This document shows, piece by piece, positions 1 through 12,120 of a DNA stretch of 64,000 bases. Source of the DNA: Anisakis pegreffii (taxonomy: Eukaryota; Nematoda; Chromadorea; Rhabditida; Anisakidae); assembly GCA_035041965.1 (NCBI GenBank), contig JAPYMA010000977.1, positions 62,001 to 126,000 on the forward strand, in the 5' to 3' direction. A program made the translations under genes and the position numbers. The notes beneath the pieces are model-generated. The model did not search any database and had not been told where the DNA came from. It was given only the letters and a program-made list of their open reading frames with translations. Positions within the stretch are counted from its first letter, which is position 1. Every line of letters starts with the position of its first letter.

Positions 1-360
1 CATCGTTTGATTGCTCAGTTTTATTGTTCTTTTCAACGTTGATCATAATCGTCGCCCCTTATCAATCCTTCCGGTAGTGACCTATCATGAGATTTGCATG
101 CGTTCTGAGTAGGAGAAGCCGTAGACTTAGTGCGCTTATTTATCAGAATTAGAAGCAAACGCGATAAATATTATGGTATCATATTGCCGATTGAATGAGA
201 TCAACTGTCAGTAAGATGTAATTCGTATGATTGCTGCAAGTTTGATCTGAGTCTTATCGATCATTGATCTGGAAAGGTTTCAGTTTGATTCCGTCCGTCA
301 ATATTCTATAATTTATATCGTAGACTCATAAACGAGTCGGATTCTCTGCCGAAAGCAGTC
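1..360. other. Upstream intergenic sequence, no gene seen
   Basis: I see no coding exon here. It is presumably the 5' flank of the PI synthase gene that starts at 361. The AG at 355-356 (context aaagcag) lies four bases before the ATG and could be a trans-splice or 5'UTR acceptor, but nothing else regulatory is recognisable. Confidence 0.5.
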
Positions 361-1350
361 ATGAGCGATACGACTAAAAACACGAATGTTTGGTTGTTCT
401 ACCCGAATCTGATCGGGTATGGTCGTATTCTAACGGCATTCCTATCGTTCGAGGCGATGCCGTATGCACCGTTGCGATCAGCACTTTGGTATGCGCTGAG
501 TGCTCTGCTAGACGCAGTTGATGGACATATCGCGAGAATGTTCAATCAGAGTTCGTTGCTTTGTTGTTGATCTGCTGCTTTTGTGAGTTGAGGCGATCAC
601 TTAATACGGCTATTTGTTGTTTTATGTACACGTTTCGGTGCAATGCTTGATCAGCTGGTGGATCGTTGTACGACACTGGCGATGGTGATGTGTCTGTGCG
701 CATTCTATCCAAAATATCTGTTCCTCTTTCAATTATCCGCCATTATCGACATTGCTTCACACTGGTTGCACTTACATGCCACTGATCTCACGCAACAAAC
801 CACACACAAGGTGATGGTGATTGGCTTTCTTTCATATCTTGTTCTAGAATCGCTTAGTTATGACACGATAGAATTATTTGATGACACGAGCGATTTCATT
901 GAGTTTTCAATTTAATTGAGATTGAGTGTTTTATTGAATTCAATTTCATAGTAACATTCGATTCTGAATTTCGAAAACAATTCCACTGAATTTTAAAACA
1001 TACAATTGCGTATCTGAAAATTGACGAAGGAATAGAATAGTTACGTTTGAGGTTAATAAAAGTTGATCATATTGAAGGCGTCAAGCAATCGCATTCTGCA
1101 TCTCTACTATACATCTCGTCAGTTCTTGTTCTTTATGTGTGCCGGTAATGAAGCATTCTACGGACTGCTCTACATCAATCACTTCTACTCAGGACCGGCG
1201 CTCTTCGGTGCATATCTGGTGCCGACGCTCACGTGTCTGTGTTTTCCAGTTGCGTTCGTGAAGGCTTGTATCAGTGTCGTGCACCTGGTCACCGCTGCAC
1301 AAACCGTTGTCAAACACGATATCGCTAACATACAATCACGTCAACAATAA
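361..1350 (+). CDS. CDIPT: Phosphatidylinositol synthase (CDP-diacylglycerol-inositol 3-phosphatidyltransferase)
   Basis: This membrane enzyme of the ER joins inositol to CDP-diacylglycerol to make phosphatidylinositol. Exons as read: 361-550, about 626-810, 1063-1350 (stop TAA). The CDP-alcohol phosphotransferase motif D-x2-D-G-x2-A-R-x8-G-x3-D-x3-D is complete when exons 1 and 2 are joined: DAVDGHIAR in exon 1, FGAMLDQLVD in exon 2. Exon 2 continues with the family block ASHWLHLHA, and exon 3 holds LYYTSR and FMCAGNEAFYGLLY, which track animal PI synthases closely. Total length is about 220 aa, normal for the family. The start is the first Met of exon 1 and the protein lines up with the family from there. 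Exon 2/3 splice sites are canonical (AAG/gtgatg; aaaag/TTG). The exon 1/2 join is odd: no AG lies just before the conserved codons (see findings). Assignment to the family is secure; whether the copy is fully functional depends on that junction. Confidence 0.93.
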
Positions 1351-2785
1351 ATTCTTATCAACAATTCTACTAAAATTTAACTTATCGTCTTGTACGGAAA
1401 TTGTTTGCGTTCTATTTATTCATAACAACTTCAGTTGCCAGCTTACACTGAAATTCTTTTCACGTTTATTTCGATGCTTCGTGTTGATCTCTGACTTTAA
1501 ATTATCTTTATAGTTTTCACATTTTGTATCCAATGTTGTTATAGTTGACAATGTGATGGTGGTGGCTATTTGTGATGTTTGTGTTGTGATAGTGATCATT
1601 AGCGTTCGAATGAGATTCGATTCCGCTCAGTGCGTGTCCCGTGCTCTGTCGACGATGTGTTTACAGCCTCATAAAATTTTTTTCTTACGCAGTAATTTCT
1701 AATTGATTGCACATTCATGCAAACAAAAATGAATTAAAATGGAATGTCGTTCAGCAGCAATCAAATGACATCTCAACTTATATTCAATCACATAAATATG
1801 CACCATTAATCCGGCCGTAACAAGAACACATTCAAATACTTTAAATTGTTTAAAGCACTGTAAACATAACATATTTCGAGTTTATCATTATACACAGTGT
1901 TCATATATTGTTATAATTATTCAGCACAACTCACATCAAATAATTCACAAAAAAAAATCTCGTTTTATTCCTATTGCATTCATATGTTCAAACAACTAAT
2001 TCGTATAATTGCATGCAATTTTGATGGATTATTATATTCATTTCATCGCAATAATCATTTACCGTTCGCAGCAGTGATCACTTTTTTTTGCAATTCAAAT
2101 TGAAAATATGTGTGCGCGTTTGACGTATTGAAGAATAAAAATGAATTTATCCAATCAAACATCAAATGTTTTTCGAATAATTCTTATCATGTTACTACAT
2201 CATCTTCACGCATTCTCGTCTCATTGCATTCCCTCATGAAGCACTTCATTTGATATTGTATAGTATGGAATTAACTCGTGACAAATCGACCGAATGGAAT
2301 GTTTATTTAGGCAACATTCACTGCGCCTATTCATATTCATCTAGCAGCAAAAGTGCACTGCAAATAATCTCTGATTAGAAGTTGTTCTTTGTGGATTGTG
2401 ATTGTTCCATTATAATAATAGTAACAGTGAACATGGTAATATCGAATGTTGATAACAATAGCGGTGATAATATAATAATAGCGGTTGGAAAGAATTCAGT
2501 TGCATTAAAATGACGACGAATTGAACGCTCTTGTGAAGTGAAACGCTCAGTCGTGAGAATTAACCTCGTTTTGAATGGTGATCACATTCATGGACTTATA
2601 TTGTGACGAAGCGACTGAACAATCGCCGGCGATCAGCATCTGATCAATATTCTTCAGATTTTGATTGTGTTCCGTATATGTACCGCTCATCGTTTATTGC
2701 TACCAAGGGTCAGGCTAGTGGTCGTCGTTCCAGACCGGGACGGAGCCTATCAAAAGTGGCATCGGGAAATCGTATCGCAGTGGTC

Positions 2786-2850
2786 ACCAATAGAATGTTC
2801 GGTTGTTGGCCATCGAAAAAACCTTTCGGTTCCCAACTCGTTTATAGATA
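2786..2850 (+). repeat. Degenerate interspersed repeat, copy A
   Basis: About 65 bases match the reverse complement of 5080-5152 at roughly 70% by eye. Shared blocks are CACCAATAGA, TTGGCCA or TGGCCA, and TCGGTTCC. In one frame both copies read PIECS followed a few residues later by SVP, suggesting a common, possibly once coding, transposon origin. The family is not recognised. Confidence 0.5.
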
Positions 2851-5032
2851 CCTATCGCTATCGTTTTCAGTTGCTACTTCCAGTAACGATCATAATTCTG
2901 AATGATTCAAATCGCTTTGTAGAATATATTTAGTGAATTAATTGCTTTGATATAAGTAAGTTATGAATATTAGTAATTTGACAATAGTATCTTATGAGTA
3001 TGGTTTTTATGGGATGCTCACTTTTGAATTCCAATTCCTATCGCGGTATTGAGGCTCTGAGAAATTTTCGGCATTTGATAAAACACAATATTTTGTATGA
3101 TATTACTAGTATACTCATGCATAGAATCACGAATTGATTATTCTCAACTCATTCATACACAATAACATTTGTTGTTTACCACCAAAGCGCTAACGGATGG
3201 ATGAATCATTCATTGAGTAGTAATGCCATCTCAGTTTCTTTTTTTTTCACAAAACAGAAGTGAATATTGTCATCAATTACCTCATATTTCGTTACATTGT
3301 CTTCCATTTATTATGGTCCATCAGTTTCTCAAAATGTGCCTCCAAACAATGCAAGTTTCCCCAGACATATTAAAAAGCGCAATGAATGCGGTAATTGTTC
3401 TCGTCGCTGGGAATAAATACTTCAGTTGCAAAAAAAAAACAGCAAAACTGCGAAATGTAAACTGTACAAAGTTAAAAAGTTAAAAAGCAAATGGTTCGTT
3501 CTTTCGGAAGGAAATCGTTTATTTGGAATGGAAGAAATTATAAAGGGTACAAGTAAATGAAGGAAGATACTGTGGATTTGACAGTGAATTTATCTTCAAC
3601 GCTTTTCGGTGTGAGCAGTGAAAATGATGATGACACGCGGAGTGCATTTCATCACTGGCCACTGATTCGAAATGAACATGATACTTCTTTCACGAAGAAA
3701 ATAGAATTGATGCTGAATTCCCAATCTTTCATATGAATTAACGACGTGATTCGCAGAATAGTCTCCGAGATGCATTTGTACAAAAAAGCGTAGGGAATAG
3801 CAGCGAATATGTAAAAATTGTGGGATCGATGGAAATGATTTCATCGAAAAACATCGAAAGTAAACGAGCTGTCTCTCCATTTTCTTTTTTTTTTGTGTAC
3901 AAAACTGAGAATGCGATTGAGCGATTCAATAATCAACATTCCCACTTTCTCAAAGTTTATTTCGAATTCAACTGAATTTTATTCTTTGAATGTTTTGCCG
4001 TTATGTCAAACTTGTTTCCATTTTTCACTTTCAAAGCTTATCCTTTGAATATGTCAATCTTATTGGTTACAATGTTGATGATTTTGCTTTCGTTGACCGT
4101 TCTAGGTTACAGTGAAAATTACTTTAATAATTTTTAATTTAGGAATTTTGTTGTCTATAAGACACAATTTTAATCAGTTTGAAGCATTTACAGTTTCAAA
4201 AGAAAATTTGTCGAGGAATATGTTCGGGTTCTCACCATCTCAGACATAAGCAAATGAACATTAATCCATTGAATTCATTCACAGAAAAAATTAAGATATT
4301 GTCACGAAAAACTCGAATGTTGATGTTATATGTGAATTGTGCTTGTCTTTTAATGTTGATGCTTTGTTTATCCAGATTTTAAAATGCTCACCTGCATGAT
4401 TCGTTGAATGAATTGTTTTCTGATTGATTATGAATTATGGTTCAAAAAGAATTTATTGAACACACAGACGCTTCCATATTTCCGAAGCTGACGAACCCGA
4501 GATTATCCCAAAAACGATCTCGGCTAATGAAAAATAGTCAGCATTTTTCAAACCCTACTTATGATCTGATCAATGCAATACTGAATATCCATTTGTCAGT
4601 GTCGTATCAAAACTGTTATCATCCAAGCAATTGCTATTTTCATAAACTTTTTATAATATTTCTACTGCCCAGATGTCAAACACACAGCACAATAATAACA
4701 AAATCACACGCAGTGATAAGGGAAGTGACATGAATGTGAATGTATTTAGAAGTGTAACTCTCAAATTCGTTGTAGCACGTCGTATTTATAAACAATTGAT
4801 GTTTATGTTAATCGAATGATAAAAAGTTCATAGTTATTATTATCAGTCACATGCTTTAGCATCAACTATGAACGTGATCGCTATGCATCTGCGTTTCAGC
4901 TGATGCTATTTATGTATACGTCTCAAATTAATCACCAAAATCGTTACGTTCCATCACCATTGATCACACTCACTCCACTTCCATTATGATTATCTAATAT
5001 ATCATGCGAGTAATATTATTACTTACTTACTT

Positions 5033-5076
5033 CAAAACCTCACTTCATTTCAGAGAGATAAAGTGAGGTTTTGAGC
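5033..5076. repeat. Short inverted repeat (hairpin)
   Basis: CAAAACCTCACTT at the left is matched by AAGTGAGGTTTTG at the right, separated by about 16 bases. It abuts copy B of the interspersed repeat and may be one end of that element. Confidence 0.55.
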
Positions 5077-5079
5077 GTA

Positions 5080-5152
5080 GGAACCGACTGAACTTTTTGT
5101 TGTTGGCCACTGAGCGAGCACTCTATTGGTGGCCACCAATAAGGCAAATTTT
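5080..5152 (-). repeat. Degenerate interspersed repeat, copy B
   Basis: This is the inverted partner of 2786-2850. On the minus strand it reads through the blocks CCACCAATAGA, TGGCCAACAAC and GTCGGTTCC. Similarity to copy A fades on both sides, so element ends are not defined. Confidence 0.5.
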
Positions 5153-5444
5153 TAGTGTTAGTCCATTTCGATTCCGAAAATTGATGTTCCCGAATGTTGG
5201 GGCCGAAATCAATTTCCCTCTGATTTTGCATTGTTTTTTTCGATTCCATTTTGTGCCCACCGACCAAAATCTATTCTGCATTCAATAATACATATGTTAT
5301 TCATGCACTCACCCACTGATCTTATGTATGCATGTGCACATACTGTTAAAAAGCGATTTTTTGATAATAGGAATCGATCGGATTCATTTCAACTCACTTC
5401 CACCACGTCCAAGATGCACATTAAAAAATCAAGCAAACTACAGG

Positions 5445-8400
5445 ATGAGCAATCGAAAGAAGTCATCTTCATCGCAGATGCGATCCGACAGCATCACTTC
5501 AATGCAAATGCGATCCGACACCATCACTTCAATGCAAATGCGATCCGACACCATCACTTCAAAGTACATGCGATCCAACACCCTCACTTCGCAGATATCC
5601 AGAGGGGAACTGGAGCTGGTAAAGGAGAGCAACAAGATGGGTATTTTCGGTGCAATCAGCTACATTATCGGCAACGTTGTTGGTTCTGGCATTTTCATAT
5701 CGCCCGGTGTTGTCTACGCTACCACTGAATCAGTAACTTTTATCATTCATTTCAATAACTACAGTTAATATTGAATAGCGTGCACAATACCATTCATATA
5801 TTGTTGATCTATCTATTGGAGCACATCCTGATGAATTCCCAGAACAATCAATGACTCTTTTCATTAATTTCCATCCCACGCTGAACTCTGTGTTGTCAAG
5901 TAATATTACTTGGATTACCTGGATTGGCCAGGCTATCGAACGTTTGTAACGTTGCTGGCCACAATGCTCGCGTTTCCGTGCGCATTGTTTTAGCCTTAAT
6001 ATACGCCACCAGGTTGGCTAGGCGAGCAGGCCAAGTGAACACAACCGAGTATTTAATTAGTTGCTGTGAATAGTTTGCATAATCAAACGCTGCCAAATAC
6101 CAATCCATTAAATAATCATCACTCTATGAAATAAATATTCCGCCGATCGCTCACAGCGACCAACAAAACAACCGCTCGATGTACTAGTAACAAGTAACAG
6201 ATATGAATATATGTCAAGTAATGTGATGAACTTAAAGGTGGGATTATCATTGGTGGTGTGGTTGATTGCTGGATCGATATCAATACTTGGTGGATTGTGT
6301 TACATTGAGCTGGGTACGAGCATTCGAACATCTGGAGCTGATTTCACATATCTCTGCTTTGTTCAATGGTTATTCGATCACTTTTATTTTTGTCGAACAG
6401 ATACAGAAACGAGTGTGAAAGAGGAAAGCATCGATGAATCAGTTATCAATGAGAATAGTATTGGCAAAAATAAGCAAAAATAACCGTAATATTGTTTCAG
6501 GTACCCGATAGCATTCGGTTTTATGTGTGTTGGATGTTTTGTGTTGTTTCCAGCAGCGATCTCAATACAGTCACAAACGTTTAGTGAATATTTGATACGA
6601 GGACTCGGCATTCAAATCTGTGATCCGACTCATGCTTATGTTGCAAAAAAATTAATTGCGTTCGCTTTGATTTGTAAGTATTATTTGATATATTTACTTT
6701 GAATCCATTAAGGTATTATTCCTTATATCTACGATATTTGTTGTCCTCTTTATGCAGTTAATCATAATACCTTTCATCATCAACAACCACCAAGTTCCAT
6801 TATGAGTTATTCAGTATTCAGGGCTGTTAATGTTCGTCAACTTCTTCTCACTCAAAACATTCGTATCCCGATTCCAAATCGCAGCCACTATCTCCAAGAT
6901 ATTGATCACTATGGTTGTGATCATCGTCGGATTCTATTATCTCTTCTTTAAAGGTCATAGCAGTAACAATTTGATCTTTTCTCAAAATCGCTCTAACGAT
7001 AAGACATCTTTCCGTCTCTATTTGCCATCTTCTTACAGAATAACAATCCAAATGATCAATCTTTTCGCGCAAGAGCAAAATGCCATTATAAATCTATCTC
7101 AGATCCAACAGTTTGAAATTAAATTGCGATATATTAGAATAATGTCTAAGTAATTTCAGGTGAAACCGACAATCTGTCACACCCCTTCGAAGGAGCCGCG
7201 TCAAAAGTCTCCGTGGTTGTACCAGCAATATTTCAAGCATTCTATTCTTTTGATGGATGGGATGTGCTCAATTACGGAGTCGAAGAAATTGAAAAACCTA
7301 GAAGGTTGATATTTATCATTTTAGTCTGTGCTCATCTTATTTCCATAAAAAATATTCAAATGAGAAAAGTCTTATCGATGAAATGCTTATTTATCACTGA
7401 AATAAAATAATTCGTTCTTTCGAGAACGATGCCCGTCGCGATCTTCTTCGGTCTAGTTGGAGCGACAGTCATATATCTCGCAATGAATCTGTCGTTTTTC
7501 GTTGTCCTCGACAAATACGAACTCATTTCGTCCGTTACAGTCGCTACGGTTCGTTGATGCGTTTCATTTCGATTTGACGAATGCACGTCGATGTCCATAA
7601 GTGAACCCGTTTCAGACGTTTGGCCAGCAAACACTTGGTCGTTTCCAGTACGCGATCCCCTTCTTGATCTGTATTGTTTTGATTGGCTCTGTGAACGGTT
7701 CTATCTTCTCTGCTAGTCGGTATGTGCACTCTTTCCGTGCTGAATTCCCATCTTAGCATCAATACGAAACTTGAAATAAAATCTGACTCAACTCAAACAT
7801 TGCAGGTATTTGTATGCTGCTGCCCGTCAAGGGCATTTACCGAATTTCATTCGTTGTACAAATTATGAAAATGATAGTCCACGTGCCGCGTTAATCGTTT
7901 GTGTAAGTTTACATCATTAGCTCTGATCGGTTCGCTGCTATTGCTGATCACTTATCATTGAGATTATCACTGAATTCAAATGATACAAACCAAATTTAGA
8001 TTCTCTTATCGATGGCGATGTCGTTCGCAGGTGAAATTGATATGTTGATAGATGTGGCTAGTTTTGCACAAGCGCTACAACGTGTATGCACTATGTACGT
8101 GCTGTTGTGGATTCGTGTCAGGCACATACCTGTTCATGCGGAAGCCGTTCGATATCCAATCGTCCTACCCATTCTCTTCGCTATCCTCTGTTTCGGACTG
8201 GTGATTACTATGATTATCATTTCCTATTAACACTTCACTACTTAACATCTAATATCACTCTAATCAACAGTTGATCAGTCGATAGCTGATCTGAACGGAC
8301 AGTTGATCAGTCGGTTCAAGTATGCATTTCGTTCATCCATTTAACTGATCAATCACTAGCCAGTGACAGCTCACAGCATTATCGTTATGAATCAGTACGA

Positions 8401-9033
8401 AACTCTGTATTCAGATCGTCGTTCAAACCACCAAAAAATGGTTGGAATGTTGCATCGCATTCGCGGCGTTTTTCGGTGGAGTGATTATCTTCTTGATATT
8501 CATCTATCAAAAATCGCTACCTTCAATCAAACTTTACCAACGTGTCACCAAAACAATCAATGGTATCCATCTATTATATCACATTCTTTTACATTCTCAT
8601 CTCATCCTTCACTCAACTGTTTAATTACGTCAACGACTTTTCAGTGTAATCTTCAATCTAACAACATATCCACGCATATCAACAATATTGCAACACTAAT
8701 AAAATTTCAGACATATTGACAAAATTCGCTCAAATTATGCTCAACGTACTACCAGAAACATGCAAGCAAGAAGAGTTTATTGTGAATAAAAGAGCTTCAT
8801 GTTCATATCCAGCTGATAGCACTGATAAGCAGAAGATTGATGATAAGAGTGCATGCACCGACACTGAAAAGCGATCGTCGATTGCCATCGTTTACGCGCC
8901 CCACTTGCAACCCGACGACAAGCATAATACTAGTTTAATTGAACGATTTAAACACACAATTAGCAGTGCTCCTCATCAATCCTCAAAAATATCCGATTCA
9001 AATCCGAATAAAACCAAAAATCACTTCAACTGA
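5445..9033 (+). CDS. SLC7-family amino-acid transporter (heterodimeric transporter light chain, AAT/LAT-like)
   Basis: This is a plasma-membrane amino-acid exchanger of the APC superfamily. Eleven exons: 5445-5732, 6238-6368, 6501-6673, 6822-6953, 7160-7304, 7425-7548, 7616-7719, 7806-7902, 8000-8200, 8415-8562, 8711-9033; phases agree and give about 621 aa. TM1 carries GNVVGSGIFISPG (residues about 75-88), the substrate-binding glycine motif. Other family blocks are LCYIELGT, SFDGWDVLNYGVEE and YAAARQGHLPNF. A Cys (about residue 180, in IQICDP) lies between TM3 and TM4, where light chains bond to the 4F2hc/rBAT heavy chain, so it belongs with C. elegans AAT-1/2/3 types rather than the Cys-less forms. 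The cytosolic N-tail contains four 10-residue repeats. The C-tail (about 105 aa) is hydrophilic and unrecognised. The start is the Met at 5445; the frame is open further upstream to 5328. Intron 1 contains an interspersed repeat. Confidence 0.93.
5478..5594 (+). repeat. In-frame 30-bp tandem repeat in the SLC7 N-terminal tail
   Basis: Four head-to-tail units of 30 bp start at 5478, 5508, 5538 and 5568, the last one incomplete. Each begins ATGCGATCC and encodes MRSDTITSMQ or a close variant (MRSDSITSMQ, MRSDTITSKY, MRSNTLTSQ). The unit length is a multiple of three, so copy-number change keeps the frame. Each unit starts with Met and is Ser/Thr-rich. Confidence 0.9.
5891..6190 (+). repeat. Intronic interspersed repeat, copy 1 (SLC7 intron 1)
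   Basis: About 290 bases are shared with 20818-21118 in the same orientation at high identity. Common blocks include ACGTTTGTAACGTTGCTGGC, GGCTAGGCGAGCAGGCCAAG, TTAGTTGCTGTGAATA and CTCACAGCGA. The left edge carries the perfect palindrome CAAGTAATATTACTTG. No coding potential or recognised transposon terminus was found. It ends about 47 bases before the exon 2 acceptor. Confidence 0.85.
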
Positions 9034-10205
9034 TCAACAATAATCACTATCTCCTATCAATATTGCGATCATGTTCATACCATCTGGAATTCCTTACCAT
9101 CCATTTAATCTCAGTTCATTCTCCCTGTTGTTCTCTGCCTCAGATCGCAAAATCCGACCATTCACTGCGATATCATCAGAACGGTTGATCACATCGCAAA
9201 ATAAAAATTATATTTAAATCGTTCATTGCTAATCGATTATTTCCAGTGATAATGAATGCTTCAATCAAAAAAGTCTTATCTGGTCAAACAACTTCATTTC
9301 ATCAAAAAAAAAACAAAAAAACAAGAGATGATGTGAATTGAAATTGAACAGCGAAAATGATAAGGGTGTACTATGTAAATGGATATGCTGCTATTCTCAT
9401 GATGCGTTCTAGTATCATTATAATCGCCATTCACTTGAATTGTAATTAGATGAGTGTATTTGTGCATTTTTATCATATTCATTTCACTGTTTGCACGTTT
9501 TTTTTTACCTCACTTCATGTTTGTGTTAATAAATGAATAATTAGTCATTGTAGTTGTCTTCTCAAACACAATCTAGCCCACATTCGAGTAATCACATTCG
9601 TTAATCCAAACTAACTCCTACTGTACAGCTGTTATCAGCCACTAATTTTATCGAACACGACAGGTCCTGAACTCTGGAAACAGAATGCATTTCCTCGATT
9701 GTTAACCTTTAACGCTTTAATTTTCCATATTGAAGTCGTTAGCTCTTTGATCATTAGCTTCGATCATTAGCTCTTTTCAACATTTAATTCGATAAAACAA
9801 CATTTTTAATGGAAAAATTCAACCACATGGCTAATCCATAACAACTACATCTCAAAAATTAACCCTCGGCACTCAACTGGTTATAATCATTTGAACGGTC
9901 AATTCGAAATCATTTGAATACTGGTCGCATCGATTCTGAGCAGACTTCACGACCCAATGCACTAATTTCTTGCTCTATCGATCAGTCTTGACCACCGCAA
10001 TTTTCTGAGTTAGCAATCTCACTGGCTTGGAAATTCAATTGAAATTGTTATCCTCGGTCACCACGTAGTCAGACGTATCACAGCATTACGCTTATAGATA
10101 AATCCAATTGCAAATATCTACCGACGTGTTTGAAATTATATTGTGCAAAGTGATTATTACCATAAAGAAATACGGTGATGGATTATGACTAGAATTGCGC
10201 TTAAG

Positions 10206-10292
10206 CTTAGGCTGAGGCTCATAGCAGGTTGAGGTGTCCAATAAAAACTTTTCTAGATGGTTCCTCAATATGAGCCTCAACTCAGGCCTAAG
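10206..10292. repeat. Imperfect inverted repeat
   Basis: The left arm CTTAGGCTGAGGCTCATA (10206-10223) pairs with the right arm near 10269-10292, which reads TATGAGCCTCA then CTCAGGCCTAAG and carries a six-base insertion. It is a possible foldback element; similar GGCTCAG/CTAGGCTTAG words recur near 50.6 kb. Confidence 0.5.
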
Positions 10293-10786
10293 ACCGCTAT
10301 ATTTCACTCTAATTATCGTCATTTTATTTTTACGTTCTTCTTCCAAGATTAGACCAGTCCCATAAAGTGTTTGCGTCTTTTTTGCTTGAACCAATATAAA
10401 CGACTTGATACAATTGTTCACAAAAGTACTCATTTTCATTATTCCAAAACGTTTGCAATAATATGATCGAATCATAAACACAAAATGCATTTATGATGTG
10501 TTTGTTGTCCGAATATGATATTTGACATTCGATTCGACAGAGAAAGCGCAGTCAAATAGGTGTGTGCCCAAGAGGGTGATGGCCAAGAAAAGGTTGAGAT
10601 ATATAAACTTTTAATCAAGCACTGACCTCCAACAACATGAAATAAATCACTTCCAAACCGATATCATAAACTTGTTTCGATGCGACCATCAAATTCATCA
10701 CATTGATGGAATCATTCCATTCCGAAAACACGATCTTTTCACATCGTTCACTTATTTTTGATCGCGTATTTGATTTTTTATGAAGA

Positions 10787-11110
10787 GCAGGATTTCTCAA
10801 GCGGGTGTGTTCGCAGCCCCAAGAGAGGTGAGATGGTATCTCAGGGGTACCAAGATAATGTTTTATTTTTTGTATGTTGAAGTAGACGAGGATGGACTGT
10901 AACGTATGTATTTTTGAAAACACCAGAACGTACTCAAATGATATACAGTTATCTGCACTACAGACATTCACTGTAGCGGCTAAGAGATTCAAAGTGGATG
11001 TGGTGAGGGATGCGGGGACATTTTAACTGTTGCTGTAGGGAGTACTAGGACATCTCAAAATTTTCTAAGGGGTGCGGGAGGGAAAAAATGTTGAGAACCG
11101 TCGATGTAGT
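10787..11110 (-). mobile_element. Possible decayed hAT-like non-autonomous element
   Basis: On the minus strand the 11110 end reads GGTTCTCAACATTTTTTCCC, resembling the TIR style of hAT/Charlie elements (GGTTCTCAA followed by a T-run). Near 10787 a weaker TTTCTCAAG motif could be the other terminus. The TIRs are not well matched and no 8-bp target duplication was confirmed, so this is tentative. Confidence 0.25.
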
Positions 11111-12120
11111 GTTATGACTGTCGAATTGTAAATCTCTTTCAAATCACACTATTCCTACATCATTCGATCGTTTCATTCAGTTCTCATTAATATATCAAAA
11201 AATGCTACGAAAGGTGATAACGTGCATTCTTCAATATTATTGTATTCACTAGAAAAATTCATGAAAAATATTGTTCAGTATGTTAGTAATATTTAAAACG
11301 TTGTCTTTTCACATAATGCTACCATCTGCATTCCCACTTCTTATCATCAATCAAAAACTTTGATTGATATCATAGTATATGATCGTTGCAATGCTGCCAC
11401 CTTAATGCCATTCTCAGCTCATATTCTTGAACACTTCTTTGTAACTCTAGTTTTCAGAAAGTATATTTATTGTGTTTCAGATAATATATTCATAGAATCT
11501 AGTTCAGTTTTCGTTGTTAAGTTAGTTTCTGATTCGGAGGTACTTGTTCAATGAGCAATTCTATGTTAGTTTTGTTGCATGTATTGTTAGTATTACTGCT
11601 AAATGCACAAATAATAGGTTATGCAAATACGATTTATAATATATTCAATAGATTGACGATTGCATTCTGATCACTATCATCCACATTATGATCAGCAGTT
11701 AGTTTTTCATTCGATTTTGTATAACCGCTCGTGACATGTATAATATTTGCTTATTTTCAATGTGTTCTTAGATATATTTGCATTATTTGTGTATATCATT
11801 AACAAGGGGCTAAATGTTCAGGAATGGAACGTGAGATGGCTTGATCTCATATCTATTCCGATATAAACGGATATAAACGTTTGGTAGGATTGCCTTCACT
11901 TACTGTAGATTAATTTCATTTACTTTGATACTCACTAAACAATAATGCAATAAAAGGCTTATCATTACTGTTGAATGCTGTCGTTTTTGTAGTTGATTTT
12001 AATCGAGATTAATTTTTAAATCCTTAATTACAGTGATGACCTCGGAGTGATTTGCTGATCAAAAGTCGATGAATGCAGTCATAGTTGAATCTCTCCTTCA
12101 ATAAATTATAAACAAAAGTA

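Larger units (their letters stand above)
1351..5444. other. Gene-free spacer with scattered repeats
   Basis: The 4.1 kb between PI synthase and the SLC7 transporter contains only short AT-rich open frames that look accidental. It does hold two degenerate copies, in opposite orientation, of one repeat (about 2786-2850 and 5080-5152) and a small hairpin at 5033-5076. No exon with family similarity was found on either strand. Confidence 0.6.
9034..12120. other. Intergenic spacer, no gene recognised
   Basis: I see no exon with family similarity. The 132-aa and 125-aa minus-strand open frames near 10.1-11.0 kb lack recognisable motifs. The spacer holds an imperfect inverted repeat at 10206-10292 and a possible decayed hAT-like element at 10787-11110. 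Confidence 0.55.

Noticed and set aside
5733..6237. Introner-type origin for the repeat-bearing introns
   Set aside because: Only the internal 290 bp are shared with the SLC35C1 intron; splice sites and the first 150 bases of the two introns are unrelated, so insertion into existing introns is simpler.
10092..10992. Two minus-strand open frames of 132 and 125 codons
   Set aside because: No recognisable motifs, overlap with an inverted repeat and a hAT-like element, and no consistent splice partners.
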